This document shows, one piece after another, positions 1 through 7,506 of a stretch of DNA of 23,075 bases (position 1 is the stretch's first letter; each line of letters begins with the position of its first letter). The notes below the pieces were generated by a model. The model did not search any database and was not told the DNA's origin. It saw only the letters and a list, made by a program, of their open reading frames with translations. Source of the DNA: an uncultured Faecalibacterium sp. GTDB taxonomy: Bacteria > Bacillota > Clostridia > Oscillospirales > Ruminococcaceae. Where the stretch lies: NCBI GenBank assembly GCA_934525325.1, contig CAKSZE010000027.1, positions 1-23,075 of the forward strand, in the 5' to 3' direction. The position numbers were made by a program, and so were the translations under genes.

Positions 1-71
1 CGCAGCAGCTCCACAGCGGTAAAGATGCCGGCAGGGCCCGCACCCACGATGATCAGATCGTACTTTTCCAT
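1..71 (-). CDS. FAD-dependent oxidoreductase, N-terminus only (partial)
   Basis: Only the first 23-24 codons lie inside the window. They read MEKYDLIIVGAGPAGIFTAV and so on: a beta strand followed by GxGPAG, the dinucleotide-binding fingerprint of the Rossmann fold found at the very N-terminus of NAD(P)/FAD-dependent oxidoreductases. The ATG at 71 is preceded by AAAGGAAAAGGAAA, a purine-rich ribosome binding site at normal distance. Which flavoprotein subfamily this is cannot be told from so short a piece; the substrate is unknown. The gene runs leftwards out of the window and is separated from the DUF308 gene by about 300 bases of repeats. Confidence 0.75.
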   Translation of the reverse strand, partial: MEKYDLIIVGAGPAGIFTAVELL

Positions 72-106
72 GATTTTCCTTTTCCTTTTCTTGATAATTA
101 GTGTAA

Positions 107-160
107 AACCCTCTCAGTCAACGCCCGACGGCGTTGCCAGCTCCCCCGAAAGGGGGAGCC
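107..160 (+). repeat. Half copy of the palindromic MITE-like repeat
   Basis: This has the left-end structure of the ~135-bp repeat family: CCCTCTCAGTC, a variable hairpin (AACGCC, loop CGAC, GGCGTT), GCCAGCTCCCCC, then GAAA and GGGGGAGCC, which folds back on itself. The central part and right end of the full-length repeat are missing. The stretch 72-377 holds only this half copy and one full copy; I see no gene in it. Confidence 0.7.
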
Positions 161-217
161 AAGAGCGCTGCCGGAAGCTTTGCAACTTGAACCGGAAAGC
201 CTGCGCGCCCGGAAGTC

Positions 218-352
218 ACCCCTTCCGTCTTGCCGCTTCGCGTCAAGCCACCTTCCCCAAGGGGACGGCTTTAGCGGTGGCGGCAAAGTTTCCGGCATAG
301 CCCAAAGGCGTCCCCTTGGGGGAGCTGTCGAGCGTAGCGAGACTGAGGGGGT
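218..352 (-). repeat. Full-length ~135-bp MITE-like repeat, copy 1 (inverted orientation)
   Basis: Read on the minus strand this starts ACCCCCTCAGTC, has a small hairpin, CAGCTCCCCCAAGGGGACGCC (positions near 332-312), a central 40-odd bases containing AAACTTT and AAAGCCGTCCCCTTGGGG, a second hairpin (TTGACGC, loop GAA, GCGGCAA) and ends GACGGAAGGGGT. It aligns along its whole length with the copies at 2561-2698 and 7680-7814. Left and right ends are inverted repeats of each other, as expected for a non-autonomous miniature element. It contains no convincing ORF. Confidence 0.75.
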
Positions 353-377
353 ATTAAGGTCAGCAACGTGCTCGCTC

Positions 378-1082
378 TTACTCCCGCTCCTCCTGCTCCA
401 CGGTGGCGCTCTCGTCCACATGGTCCAGTTCCACGGCGGTGGCTTCTGCGTCGGTGCGGGTCACATCCGGGGCGACAACGCCATCGCCGTTCAGGTCCTC
501 GCCGGTGATGCTTTCCAGCACGGACTGGGTCTCCGGGTGCAGCTTGGCAAAGCGGCGCACTGCCAGCACGGTATACAGAGCGCTGAGCAGGTTGATGGCA
601 CCTTCCACGATCAGGATGACGCCAATGGCCATCACCAGTGTTTCCATAGCGCCGAAGGGGTTGGCGATCAGGATGACGCCCAGCACCACGCTGAGCACCG
701 GCAGCAGCAGAAAGCCCTTCCAGCTGTCGTAGCCGCAGCGGCGCAGGTCTAAAGCGTTCTGCACCCGGCCGATGGCGTCAAAAATGACGAACAGGCCGAA
801 CACGATGGGCAAAATGCTTACCACGATATCACTGCGCAGCAGCAGAAAAACGCCCAGCGCAAGGCAGACAAGGCCGGAGATCAGGGTAAGCTGGCTCTGG
901 AACACCCCGCGCTCCACCACAAAGTAGCGGATCAGCTGCACCGCTGCGCAGGCCAGCACCACGCCGCCCAGCGCGTAGCAGACGATGTTCAGCGCTGTGC
1001 CGGGCTTCATGACCAGAAAGATGCCCAGCCCGACATACAGCAGGCTCATGAAGATCAGGTTCCACTTCAGCTTTTTTACCAT
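378..1082 (-). CDS. DUF308 (HdeD-like) family integral membrane protein with acidic tail
   Basis: A 234-residue membrane protein. About six hydrophobic segments lie between residues 8 and 173 and are arranged as repeated pairs with short turns such as GLGIFLVMKPG and GVILIANPFG, the pattern of DUF308/HdeD proteins. After the last helix a hydrophilic tail (about 178-234) is rich in Asp, Glu and Thr and holds DLNGDG at 196-201, a calcium-loop-like DxNxDG motif. The ATG at 1082 is chosen because GAAAGGAAC sits 8 bases upstream; a longer frame exists but would begin inside the upstream gene. It starts 46 bases after the MATE gene stops, so the two are probably one transcript. HdeD itself is linked to acid resistance in E. 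coli, but most DUF308 proteins have no known job and I claim none here. Confidence 0.8.
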   Translation of the reverse strand: MVKKLKWNLIFMSLLYVGLGIFLVMKPGTALNIVCYALGGVVLACAAVQLIRYFVVERGVFQSQLTLISGLVCLALGVFLLLRSDIVVSILPIVFGLFVIFDAIGRVQNALDLRRCGYDSWKGFLLLPVLSVVLGVILIANPFGAMETLVMAIGVILIVEGAINLLSALYTVLAVRRFAKLHPETQSVLESITGEDLNGDGVVAPDVTRTDAEATAVELDHVDESATVEQEERE

Positions 1083-1128
1083 AGAGATCACGTTCCTTTC
1101 GTTTGCAGGGCCGCTGCCCGCACCCGGG

Positions 1129-2514
1129 TCAGTGGTACAGGGGTGCGATGGTGGTCTTGTTGATACGGGCATAGAAGGCCAGACTCATCAGGATGCTGAC
1201 GACTTCCGCAATGAGGAAGGCCCACCAGACATTGTTGACACTGCCGGTCTGTGCCAGCAGCCACGCTGCCGGCAGCAGCACGAACAGCTGGCGGCAGACC
1301 GAAACGATCAGGCTGAAAACGCCGTTGCCCAGCGCCTGAAACACCGAGCTGAGCACGATGCTGACGCCCGCCAGCAAAAAGTGCAGGCAGATGATGCGCA
1401 TAGCCGGGATGCCGATGGCCAGCATGGCATCGCTGGCGGCAAAGATGCTCAGCACCAGCCGGGGTGCGAACTGGAAGATGCAGAAGCCCGCCAGCATGAT
1501 GCCTTCGGCGTAGCACACCGCCAGCTTGATGGTCTTTTTCACGCGGTCCGGTCTGCGGGCACCGTAGTTGTAGCTGATGATGGGCACCATGCCGTTGTTC
1601 AGGCCGAAAATGGGCATGAACACAAAGCTTTGCAGCTTGAAGTAGACGCCGAACACCGCCACCGCCGTGGCAGAGAAGGCCATCAGGATCAGGTTCATGC
1701 CGAAGGTCATCAGGCTGCCCACGCACTGCATGGCGATGCTGGGCAGACCCACCGTGTAGATGCGGCCGATGGCCTTGGCGCTGGGACGGAAGCCCTTGAA
1801 GCTGATCTGGATATCCGGGTTTTTGCGGGTGTTGAAGTACAGGGTCATGCCTGCGCCGCAGAACTGACCGATGACCGTAGCCACCGCTGCGCCGGTGGTG
1901 CCGGACAGCGCCTCGCCGCAGTAGCCGAAGATGAAGATGGGGTCCAGAATGATGTTGACCACGGCACCCACCAGCTGGCTGATCATGCTCAGATGGGTGC
2001 GGCCGGTGGCCGCCAGCAGCTTTTCGCCCATGGTCTGGGTGAAAATACCCAGACTGAAGATGCAGCACACCGCGAGATACCGGATGCCCTGCTGCGCGAT
2101 GACGGGGTCACTGGTCTGGGCGTAGAAGTAGGGCTTCATGCAGGTAAGGCCGATGACAAAGAACACCGCAAAACTGCACAGGGAAAGGAAGATGCCGTTT
2201 TCTGCGGTGGCATTGGCGCGGCTCTGGTTCTTTTCGCCAAGGCTCTTACTCAGCAGGGCGTTCACGCCCACGCCGGTGCCCACGCCTACGGCGATCATGA
2301 CATTCTGCAATGAAAACGCCAGCGATACGGCGGTAAGGGCGCTCTCACTGACATGGGACACGAACACCGAGTCCACCACGTTGTACAGCGCCTGCACCAG
2401 CATGGAGATCATCATCGGGATGCTGAGCTTGAGCAAAAGCGGGTTGATCTCCATGGTGCCCATGATATTTTCCCGCACCTCGGCGGGTACGGTCTGCGAT
2501 TGATTTGTTTTCAC
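1129..2514 (-). CDS. MATE-family multidrug/cation efflux transporter
   Basis: A 461-residue polytopic protein of the MATE (MatE, NorM/DinF-like) exporter family, which uses a Na+ or H+ gradient to expel organic cations and drugs from the cytoplasm. The N-terminal segment MEINPLLLKLSIPMMISMLV followed by ALYNVVDSVFVSHV is the usual first-helix signature, and a second related half starts near residue 240 (GLPSIAMQCVGSLMTFGMN, then GVYFKLQSFVFMPIFGLNNG). The length suits a 12-helix MATE. I chose the GTG at 2514 because AAAGGAG lies 5 bases upstream; the frame continues to an ATG at 2574, but that codon comes from the neighbouring repeat and has no ribosome binding site. An internal ATG (GTMEINP) would be an alternative start. 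The substrate cannot be read from sequence. The DUF308 gene follows in the same direction. Confidence 0.9.
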   Translation of the reverse strand: MKTNQSQTVPAEVRENIMGTMEINPLLLKLSIPMMISMLVQALYNVVDSVFVSHVSESALTAVSLAFSLQNVMIAVGVGTGVGVNALLSKSLGEKNQSRANATAENGIFLSLCSFAVFFVIGLTCMKPYFYAQTSDPVIAQQGIRYLAVCCIFSLGIFTQTMGEKLLAATGRTHLSMISQLVGAVVNIILDPIFIFGYCGEALSGTTGAAVATVIGQFCGAGMTLYFNTRKNPDIQISFKGFRPSAKAIGRIYTVGLPSIAMQCVGSLMTFGMNLILMAFSATAVAVFGVYFKLQSFVFMPIFGLNNGMVPIISYNYGARRPDRVKKTIKLAVCYAEGIMLAGFCIFQFAPRLVLSIFAASDAMLAIGIPAMRIICLHFLLAGVSIVLSSVFQALGNGVFSLIVSVCRQLFVLLPAAWLLAQTGSVNNVWWAFLIAEVVSILMSLAFYARINKTTIAPLYH

Positions 2515-2560
2515 GATTTCTCCTTTTGAACACTTGGGATTGGGTATGCTGCGGTTTAAA

Positions 2561-2698
2561 ACCCCTTCAGTCATCTCGCTTTGCTCGATGCCAGCTCCCC
2601 CAAGGGGGCGCCTTCAGCAATAGCGGTAAGCTTTCCGACAGCACAAAAGCCGTCCCCTTGGGGAAGGTGGCAAACCCGCAGGGTTTGACGGAAGGGGT
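2561..2698 (+). repeat. Full-length MITE-like repeat, copy 2
   Basis: This begins ACCCCTTCAGTC, then hairpin 1 (CATCTCGC, TTT, GCTCGATG), CCAGCTCCCCCAAGGGGGCG, the core with AAGCTTTCCGACAGCAC, CCGTCCCCTTGGGGAAGG, hairpin 2 (AAACCC, loop GCA, GGGTTT) and GACGGAAGGGGT. The core is almost identical to copy 3 at 7680-7814, while both hairpins have different sequences but the same fold. It sits between the MATE gene and the kinase-like gene. Confidence 0.8.
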
Positions 2699-2740
2699 AT
2701 GGCAAAGGGAGCGAAGCAAAAAGAACTTCCCTTGCCGGAA

Positions 2741-2774
2741 ACGTGGGCAGGGCGCGCAAGCGCCCTGCCCACGT
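2741..2774 (-). terminator. Strong GC-rich hairpin, likely terminator of the YesL operon
   Basis: A perfect 15-bp stem (ACGTGGGCAGGGCGC paired with GCGCCCTGCCCACGT) with a 4-base loop lies about 30 bases past the stop codon of the kinase-like gene. There is no uninterrupted U-run directly after it on the minus strand, only TTCC and a TTCTTTTT some 15 bases later, so termination may be inefficient or the hairpin may mainly protect the 3' end of the mRNA. Confidence 0.55.
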
Positions 2775-2805
2775 TCTGTCGTTGTTTATTGGGTCTGGCC
2801 GAGGG

Positions 2806-3408
2806 TCACAGCGTCTTTTCCTTGGCGGCGGCTGCGTCTAAGATCATCTTTACGCAGGTCTCGCGGCCAAGGGCGGCGTTGATGGCCAGATCGTAGTTGT
2901 GGGCATCACCCCAGCGGTTCTGGGTATAGTAGTTGTAGTAGGCCGAGCGGTTGCGGTCGGTTTTTTCCACTTCGTCCCTGATGCCCTTTTCGTCCTTGGC
3001 CTTTACCAGGGGGTTCGTTTTGGCGTACTGCAGACGCCACTCCTTGGGTGCATACACGAACACCCGCAGCACGTCCTTGCGCTCCCGCAGAACGTAGTCA
3101 CCGCAGCGGCCAAGGATCACGCAGGGGCCTTCCTCGGCCAGCTGCTTGATGATACGGCTCTGCAGAATGAACACCTGATCGCCCAGCGGCAGCTCATTGC
3201 CCATGGTGTACAGGCTGTACAGCAGGCTGTGGGTGTGCCGTTTCTCGCTGGCGGCAACAGCCTCCTCCGACAAACCGGAGTTCTTTGCTGCCATGGTGAT
3301 CAGCTCCTTGTCGTAAAGCTTGATGCCCAGTGCATTTGCCACGTCCTCTGCGATGTAGCGTCCACCGGTGCAGTACTCACGGCCCAAAGTGATGATCGTC
3401 TTTGCCAT
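2806..3408 (-). CDS. Cytidylate-kinase-like family P-loop protein
   Basis: A 200-residue protein of the cytidylate kinase-like family (AAA/P-loop kinase fold, Cytidylate_kin2 type). The start TIITLGREYCTGGRYIAEDV carries the family's characteristic SREYGSGGR-like loop in the variant GREYCTGGR at residues 9-17, in place of a classical Walker A. ELITMAAKNSGLS, CVILGRCGDYVLRE and the late Tyr-rich segment (NRSAYYNYYTQNRWGD) also fit the family. The substrate is unknown; members are usually encoded singly and are not the housekeeping Cmk. The ATG at 3408 has GGAGGA 8 bases upstream; seven extra in-frame codons upstream would bypass that site. It is the last gene of the YesL - C39-like - kinase operon. 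Confidence 0.8.
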   Translation of the reverse strand: MAKTIITLGREYCTGGRYIAEDVANALGIKLYDKELITMAAKNSGLSEEAVAASEKRHTHSLLYSLYTMGNELPLGDQVFILQSRIIKQLAEEGPCVILGRCGDYVLRERKDVLRVFVYAPKEWRLQYAKTNPLVKAKDEKGIRDEVEKTDRNRSAYYNYYTQNRWGDAHNYDLAINAALGRETCVKMILDAAAAKEKTL

Positions 3409-3447
3409 AATGTGTTCCTCCTGTTTCATATATCGCCCTGAAAAAGC

Positions 3448-4827
3448 TTACGGCTGTGCCGGGGCGTCCCCGGTCTGGCCGCTGGCTTTGGGTTCTGTGC
3501 TTGCAGGCGCGGGGGGCGGCTTCGGCAGCCGCGCCTCTGCCACCCGCATGGTGCCGGTCTGGTCCACTGCATACACACTGCAGCGCCCGCCTGCGGCCAG
3601 CAGCTCCGGCGGGAACTGTACCCCGCCGTCCTCGGTGCGGGTACAGCGCAAAAAGGTGCGGTGGGCGGTGGTGGCATGCGCCACGCCGTCGTGGGGCGCA
3701 CAGGCGATCCAGCCGGAAAAATCCTCCGGCAGGTCTGCGGGCTCTCCCCGCCGCTCAAAGTAGTAAACGCCCGGCTCTGCACCGGCGCGCAGGTCGCAGC
3801 GCAGCCGCCGGGGACGGTCGGCCTCGGCTTCCCGCTGCTTTGGCCGCAGGGCAATGGCCTTGCCGGTAAAGTAACGCATAAAATCCACCAGCGCCATGGT
3901 GCAGTTCACTGCGCCGTCGGTATCGGCGGTGGGGTCGTTCAGCAGCACAAAATCTGCCATTACGGCGTCATCGTGCCCAAAGCCGCGCAGCCCCATCCAC
4001 AGCCGCACCGGGTCGCGCTGACCGCGCACCCGCCGCTCCACCTGCACCGCCACCGAGCAGCCGTCGTGGATCTGCTCCCGCAGGTCGGCAAGGTCCATCC
4101 ACGCCTGCCAGCAGGGGTAGCCGCAGCAGCCTGCGGCAGCCGCCGCAAAGGCGGTGTTGCCGGTGCTGCGGGTGCTGCCGTCCTCCATGGCGTAGGCCAC
4201 TTCCTCCGGCAGGATATCCTCGCCCCAGCGGTTCATCAGCGCCGCCATGACCAGCGGCAGATCCATCTCCCGCCCAAAGCTGGGGTCGTGGGCGGAAAGG
4301 CAGTATTCCGGCAGATAGAGCCGCCGGTTCAGCGGGTGGCCGTTGCGCTTTTCCCACGCAAGGGGACGCACCGCCGCCGCCAGCAGACGCACCGCCGGGG
4401 TGACTTTATCGTTGTTGGTGGAAAGGTTCACCTGTAATTGCACGCCGGTGCCGCCGCCCGGGGCAGCTACCGTGACGGTATCGCCCATCAAAAAGATCAT
4501 GCCGTCCTCGCTGTGGCTGGATACGCTGCACCGGGGGTAATCCGGCGCCCACTTGCCAAAGCTCATCCAGCCCGTCCATGCCCCTGCCGCATATACCCGG
4601 CAGCGCACCTCCACCATGGTGTCCCGGGGTGCATGGGCGTTCCAGCTGACGTTCAGGTTGCAGAAGGCCGGCATGGCAAACTCCGGGGTGGTGTAGCTGC
4701 CGTACAAAAGGCTGCGCCCTGCCACGCTGTCCAGCACCAGTGCGCCGTTTTCCAGCGCAACGTTGTCCAGCTGCCCGCGGGAAAAGGTCTCTGTCCCCTG
4801 CAGCACAAGATTATTCCGTTGTTCCAT
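3448..4827 (-). CDS. C39-peptidase-like protein, probably catalytically inactive
   Basis: A 459-residue protein with no signal peptide. The first ~155 residues form a beta-rich domain (VSWNAHAPRDTMVEVRCRVY, then WTGWMSFGKWAP) like the N-terminal part of Gram-positive proteins annotated as C39-family peptidases. Residues ~165-330 resemble the papain-fold C39 domain: LVMAALMNRWGEDILPEEVA, a STGNTAFAAAAAG segment, LREQIHDGCSVAVQVE, and GFGHDDAVMADFVLLNDPT supplying the expected His285 and the Asn-Asp-Pro. The position where the nucleophilic Cys is expected reads GREMDLPLVM, so no Cys is visible there. The C-terminal third is Pro/Ala-rich and low in complexity at its end. The start ATG has AAAGGAG 9 bases upstream. 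It lies 31 bases after the YesL gene in the same operon. A binding rather than proteolytic role is inference. Confidence 0.6.
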   Translation of the reverse strand: MEQRNNLVLQGTETFSRGQLDNVALENGALVLDSVAGRSLLYGSYTTPEFAMPAFCNLNVSWNAHAPRDTMVEVRCRVYAAGAWTGWMSFGKWAPDYPRCSVSSHSEDGMIFLMGDTVTVAAPGGGTGVQLQVNLSTNNDKVTPAVRLLAAAVRPLAWEKRNGHPLNRRLYLPEYCLSAHDPSFGREMDLPLVMAALMNRWGEDILPEEVAYAMEDGSTRSTGNTAFAAAAAGCCGYPCWQAWMDLADLREQIHDGCSVAVQVERRVRGQRDPVRLWMGLRGFGHDDAVMADFVLLNDPTADTDGAVNCTMALVDFMRYFTGKAIALRPKQREAEADRPRRLRCDLRAGAEPGVYYFERRGEPADLPEDFSGWIACAPHDGVAHATTAHRTFLRCTRTEDGGVQFPPELLAAGGRCSVYAVDQTGTMRVAEARLPKPPPAPASTEPKASGQTGDAPAQP

Positions 4828-4858
4828 GGGACATCGCTCCTTTCCGCAGTGTCAGTGC

Positions 4859-5698
4859 TTATTCTTCCGGGGTGTCGTCGTCGGCATAGTCCTCCTTGAG
4901 GGCTGCTTCCAGCTCGGCGTCCTTCATTTTGCGGATGTTCTCCTCAATGTGGAACACCCGGTCAATGTCGCCGTACACGATCTGGCAGGACACCTCGGTG
5001 ACGAACCAGAAACCAAAGATCAGCATCAGGAAAAGCCCCAGCGGCATACACAGGATCACCACGCCCCAGAACAGCACCTGCACAATGGCAGCAGCCAGTG
5101 CATGGGGCAAAAAGGCGATCATGCAGTTGATGCTGTTTTTCAAAGTCAGGCGCAAAGGCTGATCCAGCAGCACCACCTGCGGCCACATATAGGCAAACAG
5201 CATCTGGAACAGCACCAGATTGAGCACCGTAGCCACCCACAGCGGGATGCCCACGTTGGTGCCGTGGTACAGCATATTGAAGCAGAAATAAACAAGGAAA
5301 ATTTGCAGCGTGACCACCACGGTGTACAGCACACCGGGCGCAAGGCTGGCTTTAAAGTTGCGTTTGAACGCCTTGCGGTAGGTCACCCACCAGTAGCCCG
5401 CCTCGTCGCGCAGTGCGCGCAGAACGGTATCGTACATTCCGGCAAGCGCCGGGCCCGCCAGCAGACCGCCCACGGCGGCACTGCCCAGCATTACCGGCAG
5501 GCTGTTCTGCAAAAAACCGATGTACACTAAGCAGATGACCGGTGCAAACCCGATGCAGGTCAGCAGGTTTGCAAGGAACATCCCGTTCATATCACGGCCT
5601 ACAAGCTCAAAAAAGCGGCCGATGCCGGTCTTGCGGGGAGCGTCCTTTTCGACACCCTTACCGGCCTTGAAATCGTTGGCAGAAGGAAAAAGACCCAT
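4859..5698 (-). CDS. YesL-family (DUF624) membrane protein
   Basis: A 279-residue integral membrane protein of the YesL/DUF624 type. After a polar N-terminus it reads FFELVGRDMNGMFLANLLTC, the typical YesL opening in which a conserved aromatic region leads into the first helix. Five to six hydrophobic segments follow (about residues 50-75, 80-100, 140-165, 175-195, 215-255), ending in a charged, acidic tail. In other Firmicutes YesL proteins often sit with carbohydrate uptake genes, but none is seen here and the function is unknown. The ATG at 5698 is preferred: it leaves a ~70-base leader after the promoter at 5778-5806 and has AGAGAGG upstream, though at a long 12-13 bases. The longer frame would start at or before the predicted transcription start. 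First gene of the operon with the C39-like and kinase-like genes. Confidence 0.75.
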   Translation of the reverse strand: MGLFPSANDFKAGKGVEKDAPRKTGIGRFFELVGRDMNGMFLANLLTCIGFAPVICLVYIGFLQNSLPVMLGSAAVGGLLAGPALAGMYDTVLRALRDEAGYWWVTYRKAFKRNFKASLAPGVLYTVVVTLQIFLVYFCFNMLYHGTNVGIPLWVATVLNLVLFQMLFAYMWPQVVLLDQPLRLTLKNSINCMIAFLPHALAAAIVQVLFWGVVILCMPLGLFLMLIFGFWFVTEVSCQIVYGDIDRVFHIEENIRKMKDAELEAALKEDYADDDTPEE

Positions 5699-5777
5699 AA
5701 TAACTGCGGTACCTCTCTTACGTTTTTGACCGGCACCGCAGGCGTTTTGTCTGGAAAGTGCCATTGTGCTAGCTTTA

Positions 5778-5806
5778 CAGATATAAATATACCTGTATTT
5801 TGTCAA
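5778..5806 (-). promoter_or_regulatory. Promoter of the yesL-type operon
   Basis: On the minus strand a perfect -35 TTGACA (5806-5801) is followed after exactly 17 bases by TATCTG (5783-5778), inside the AT-rich divergent region between the YesL gene and plsC. The expected transcription start, near 5771, rules out the upstream ATG start codons of this reading frame. Confidence 0.6.
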
Positions 5807-5872
5807 CTTTGCAAGATACAACCGGGGCTAATTGTAAAAAAATATTTATCTCTCCCTTTTTTGCGCAAAATG

Positions 5873-5881
5873 TGCTACAAT
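5873..5881 (+). promoter_or_regulatory. Extended -10 promoter of the acyltransferase gene
   Basis: TGCTACAAT is an extended -10 box (TGn then TACAAT, 5876-5881) at a normal distance before the acyltransferase start at 5916. No good -35 is visible 17 bases upstream (a T-rich CCCTTTTTT tract), which is acceptable for an extended -10 promoter. Confidence 0.55.
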
Positions 5882-5915
5882 GACAATGGCATTTTTTGCA
5901 TAGGAGGAAACCATT

Positions 5916-6644
5916 ATGAGCATTCTTCGCACCATTGCGATGTTTATTTATCTGTTCGGTTACATGATCCTGCATTACGGCATCCTGCGCCGCGCCGAGC
6001 GCGCCGCAGCCGCCGGAGATACCGCCACTGTGGAGCAGATCGTGAATCAGCATATTCCCCGCTGGAGCCGGGGCATTTTAAAGGTGACCGGTGTTTCCCT
6101 GTCCGTGGAGGGACTTGAGAACATCCCCAAAGACCGTCCCTGCGTGTTTGTGGCGAACCACCGCAGCTACTACGACATCCCCCTGCTGCTGGCTGGGCTG
6201 GAAAAGCCCCACGGCATCCTTGCCAAGGAGGAGCTGGAAAAGATCTTTCTGCTCAACCGCTGGATGAAGCTGCTGGGCTGCGTGTTCGTGCAGCGTGACG
6301 ATGTGCGCGCCTCGGTGCGGGCACTGAACGATGCCACCGCCATCGTGGAGGGCGGACGCAGCTTCGTCATCTTCCCCGAGGGCACCCGCTACAAGGGCGA
6401 AGAGGGCGGCGCAGGCGAGTTCAAGGCCGGTGCTTTCCGCATTGCGGTCAAGACAAGTGCCCCGGTGGTACCTGTTGCCGTGACCGGTGCACGCGCCCTG
6501 TTTGAGGCTAACGGCAACCGCTGCCGCCCGGGCAGTGTGCGCATCAAGATCATGCCCCCCATCCAGACCGCCGGCATGAGCAAGGCCGAGCAGAAACAGC
6601 TGCCCGACGCCGTGCGCCAGAGCATTCTGGCTGCATTGAAGTAA
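5916..6644 (+). CDS. plsC: 1-acyl-sn-glycerol-3-phosphate acyltransferase family protein
   Basis: A 242-residue membrane-associated acyltransferase of the PlsC/LPLAT family, which transfers an acyl chain to lysophosphatidic acid to make phosphatidic acid in phospholipid synthesis. The catalytic HX4D motif is seen as NHRSYYD (His82, Asp87), and the glycerol-phosphate-binding motif as FPEGTR at 153-158. A hydrophobic helix occupies residues 6-24, anchoring the enzyme at the cytoplasmic face of the membrane. The length fits the family. ATG at 5916 has a perfect AGGAGG 8 bases upstream. It is monocistronic by appearance, with its own promoter and a terminator hairpin right after it. Acyl donor and exact lysolipid substrate are not visible. 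Confidence 0.9.
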   Translation: MSILRTIAMFIYLFGYMILHYGILRRAERAAAAGDTATVEQIVNQHIPRWSRGILKVTGVSLSVEGLENIPKDRPCVFVANHRSYYDIPLLLAGLEKPHGILAKEELEKIFLLNRWMKLLGCVFVQRDDVRASVRALNDATAIVEGGRSFVIFPEGTRYKGEEGGAGEFKAGAFRIAVKTSAPVVPVAVTGARALFEANGNRCRPGSVRIKIMPPIQTAGMSKAEQKQLPDAVRQSILAALK

Positions 6645-6668
6645 CAGCTTTTAATCACCGTTTCACTT

Positions 6669-6699
6669 AAAGGCTTCCCCCGGACGGGGGAAGCCTTTT
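6669..6699 (+). terminator. Intrinsic terminator after plsC
   Basis: A perfect 13-bp stem AAAGGCTTCCCCC / GGGGGAAGCCTTT with loop GGAC begins 25 bases past the plsC stop; the last stem bases form a short T-run (TTTT), continued by an AT-rich stretch. Confidence 0.75.
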
Positions 6700-6750
6700 G
6701 GAAATATCTTTACACTACTGCCCGACCGTATCACACAGGAGAACTATTTT

Positions 6751-7503
6751 ATGGCAAGCTACCGTTACGAACGCGACATCGACCCCAAGGACCTCAAGCC
6801 CCGCAAGGAGCGGCAGTACAGCCGCAAGGAGCGCTGGGCAAACTGGTGGGACTACAACCTGAAATGGGTGCTCATCTTCGGCATTGCGGGTGCGTTCGTG
6901 GCGTACTGCTTTATCGGGCAGTACTTCCTGACCACCCACCCGGATTACAACGTGGCGGTGGTAAGCCCCTACTACCTGCCCGAAGCCACCGTCACCGCCC
7001 TGCAAGAGCAGCTTGCCGCCTACGGCGAGGACTGCAACGGGGACGGCAAGGTGGTGGTAAAGCTGAACCAATACACCATGGCCTTCAACAGTGAGGACTC
7101 GGACGCCTATCTGGATATGGCAGGCACCACCAAGCTTTCCACCGATATCCAGAGCTCCCTCAGCTCCATCTTTATCCTTTACGACCCCGCAGGCTTCCAG
7201 CAGACCACCGGCACGTTGCGGTATCTGGACGGTCATCTGCCCAAGTCCGACGCCGACAGCGACTGGTGGAACATGGTCTACCGCTGGACGGATTGTCCGG
7301 TGCTGACCGGGATGGAGCTGGGCAGCTACACCTCGGACGCAGTGCAGAGCGCCAGCGGCGACAGCCAGCAGCTGCTGGCAGATTACTATATCGGCATCCG
7401 GGGCGCATGGCTGAAGGAATCGGCTTCCCTGCTGGAAAACAGCGAGACTCTTTGGGCAAACCTGACCGCCGGGGCCGTCTCCACCGTGACGGAAGAGGGC
7501 TGA
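6751..7503 (+). CDS. Membrane-anchored protein of unknown function with DxNxDG loop
   Basis: A 250-residue protein I cannot assign to a characterised family. The N-terminal 35 residues are strongly basic and aromatic (PRKERQYSRKERWANWWDYN), followed by one transmembrane helix at about 38-60, so by the positive-inside rule the ~190-residue C-terminal part is outside the membrane. That part begins TTHPDYNVAVVSPYYLP and contains EDCNGDGKV (93-101), a DxNxDG calcium-loop-like motif, then a segment (FILYDPAGFQQ) resembling a compact alpha/beta domain. There is no lipobox and no cleavable signal. ATG at 6751 has AGGAG 9 bases upstream. A 56-codon gene starts three bases after its stop, so they are translationally linked. 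Confidence 0.75.
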   Translation: MASYRYERDIDPKDLKPRKERQYSRKERWANWWDYNLKWVLIFGIAGAFVAYCFIGQYFLTTHPDYNVAVVSPYYLPEATVTALQEQLAAYGEDCNGDGKVVVKLNQYTMAFNSEDSDAYLDMAGTTKLSTDIQSSLSSIFILYDPAGFQQTTGTLRYLDGHLPKSDADSDWWNMVYRWTDCPVLTGMELGSYTSDAVQSASGDSQQLLADYYIGIRGAWLKESASLLENSETLWANLTAGAVSTVTEEG

Positions 7504-7506
7504 GAT

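Noticed and set aside
25..752. Several 60-190-codon frames on both strands over the left-edge repeats
   Set aside because: They run through palindromic repeats and antisense to the DUF308 gene, with no ribosome binding site or recognisable protein features.
985..2313. A 442-codon plus-strand frame opposite the MATE gene
   Set aside because: It is antisense to a clear MATE exporter; Gln/His/Asp-rich composition without domains is typical of shadows in GC-rich DNA.
2515..2574. N-terminal extension of the MATE protein starting MTEGVLNRS
   Set aside because: The ATG and following codons come from the end of the adjacent repeat (ATGACTGAAGGGGTT). The GTG at 2514 has a well-placed AAAGGAG.
5699..5821. 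Longer N-terminus for the YesL-family protein (ATG at 5764 or 5821)
   Set aside because: These codons lie at or upstream of the predicted transcription start of the promoter at 5778-5806 and have no ribosome binding site.
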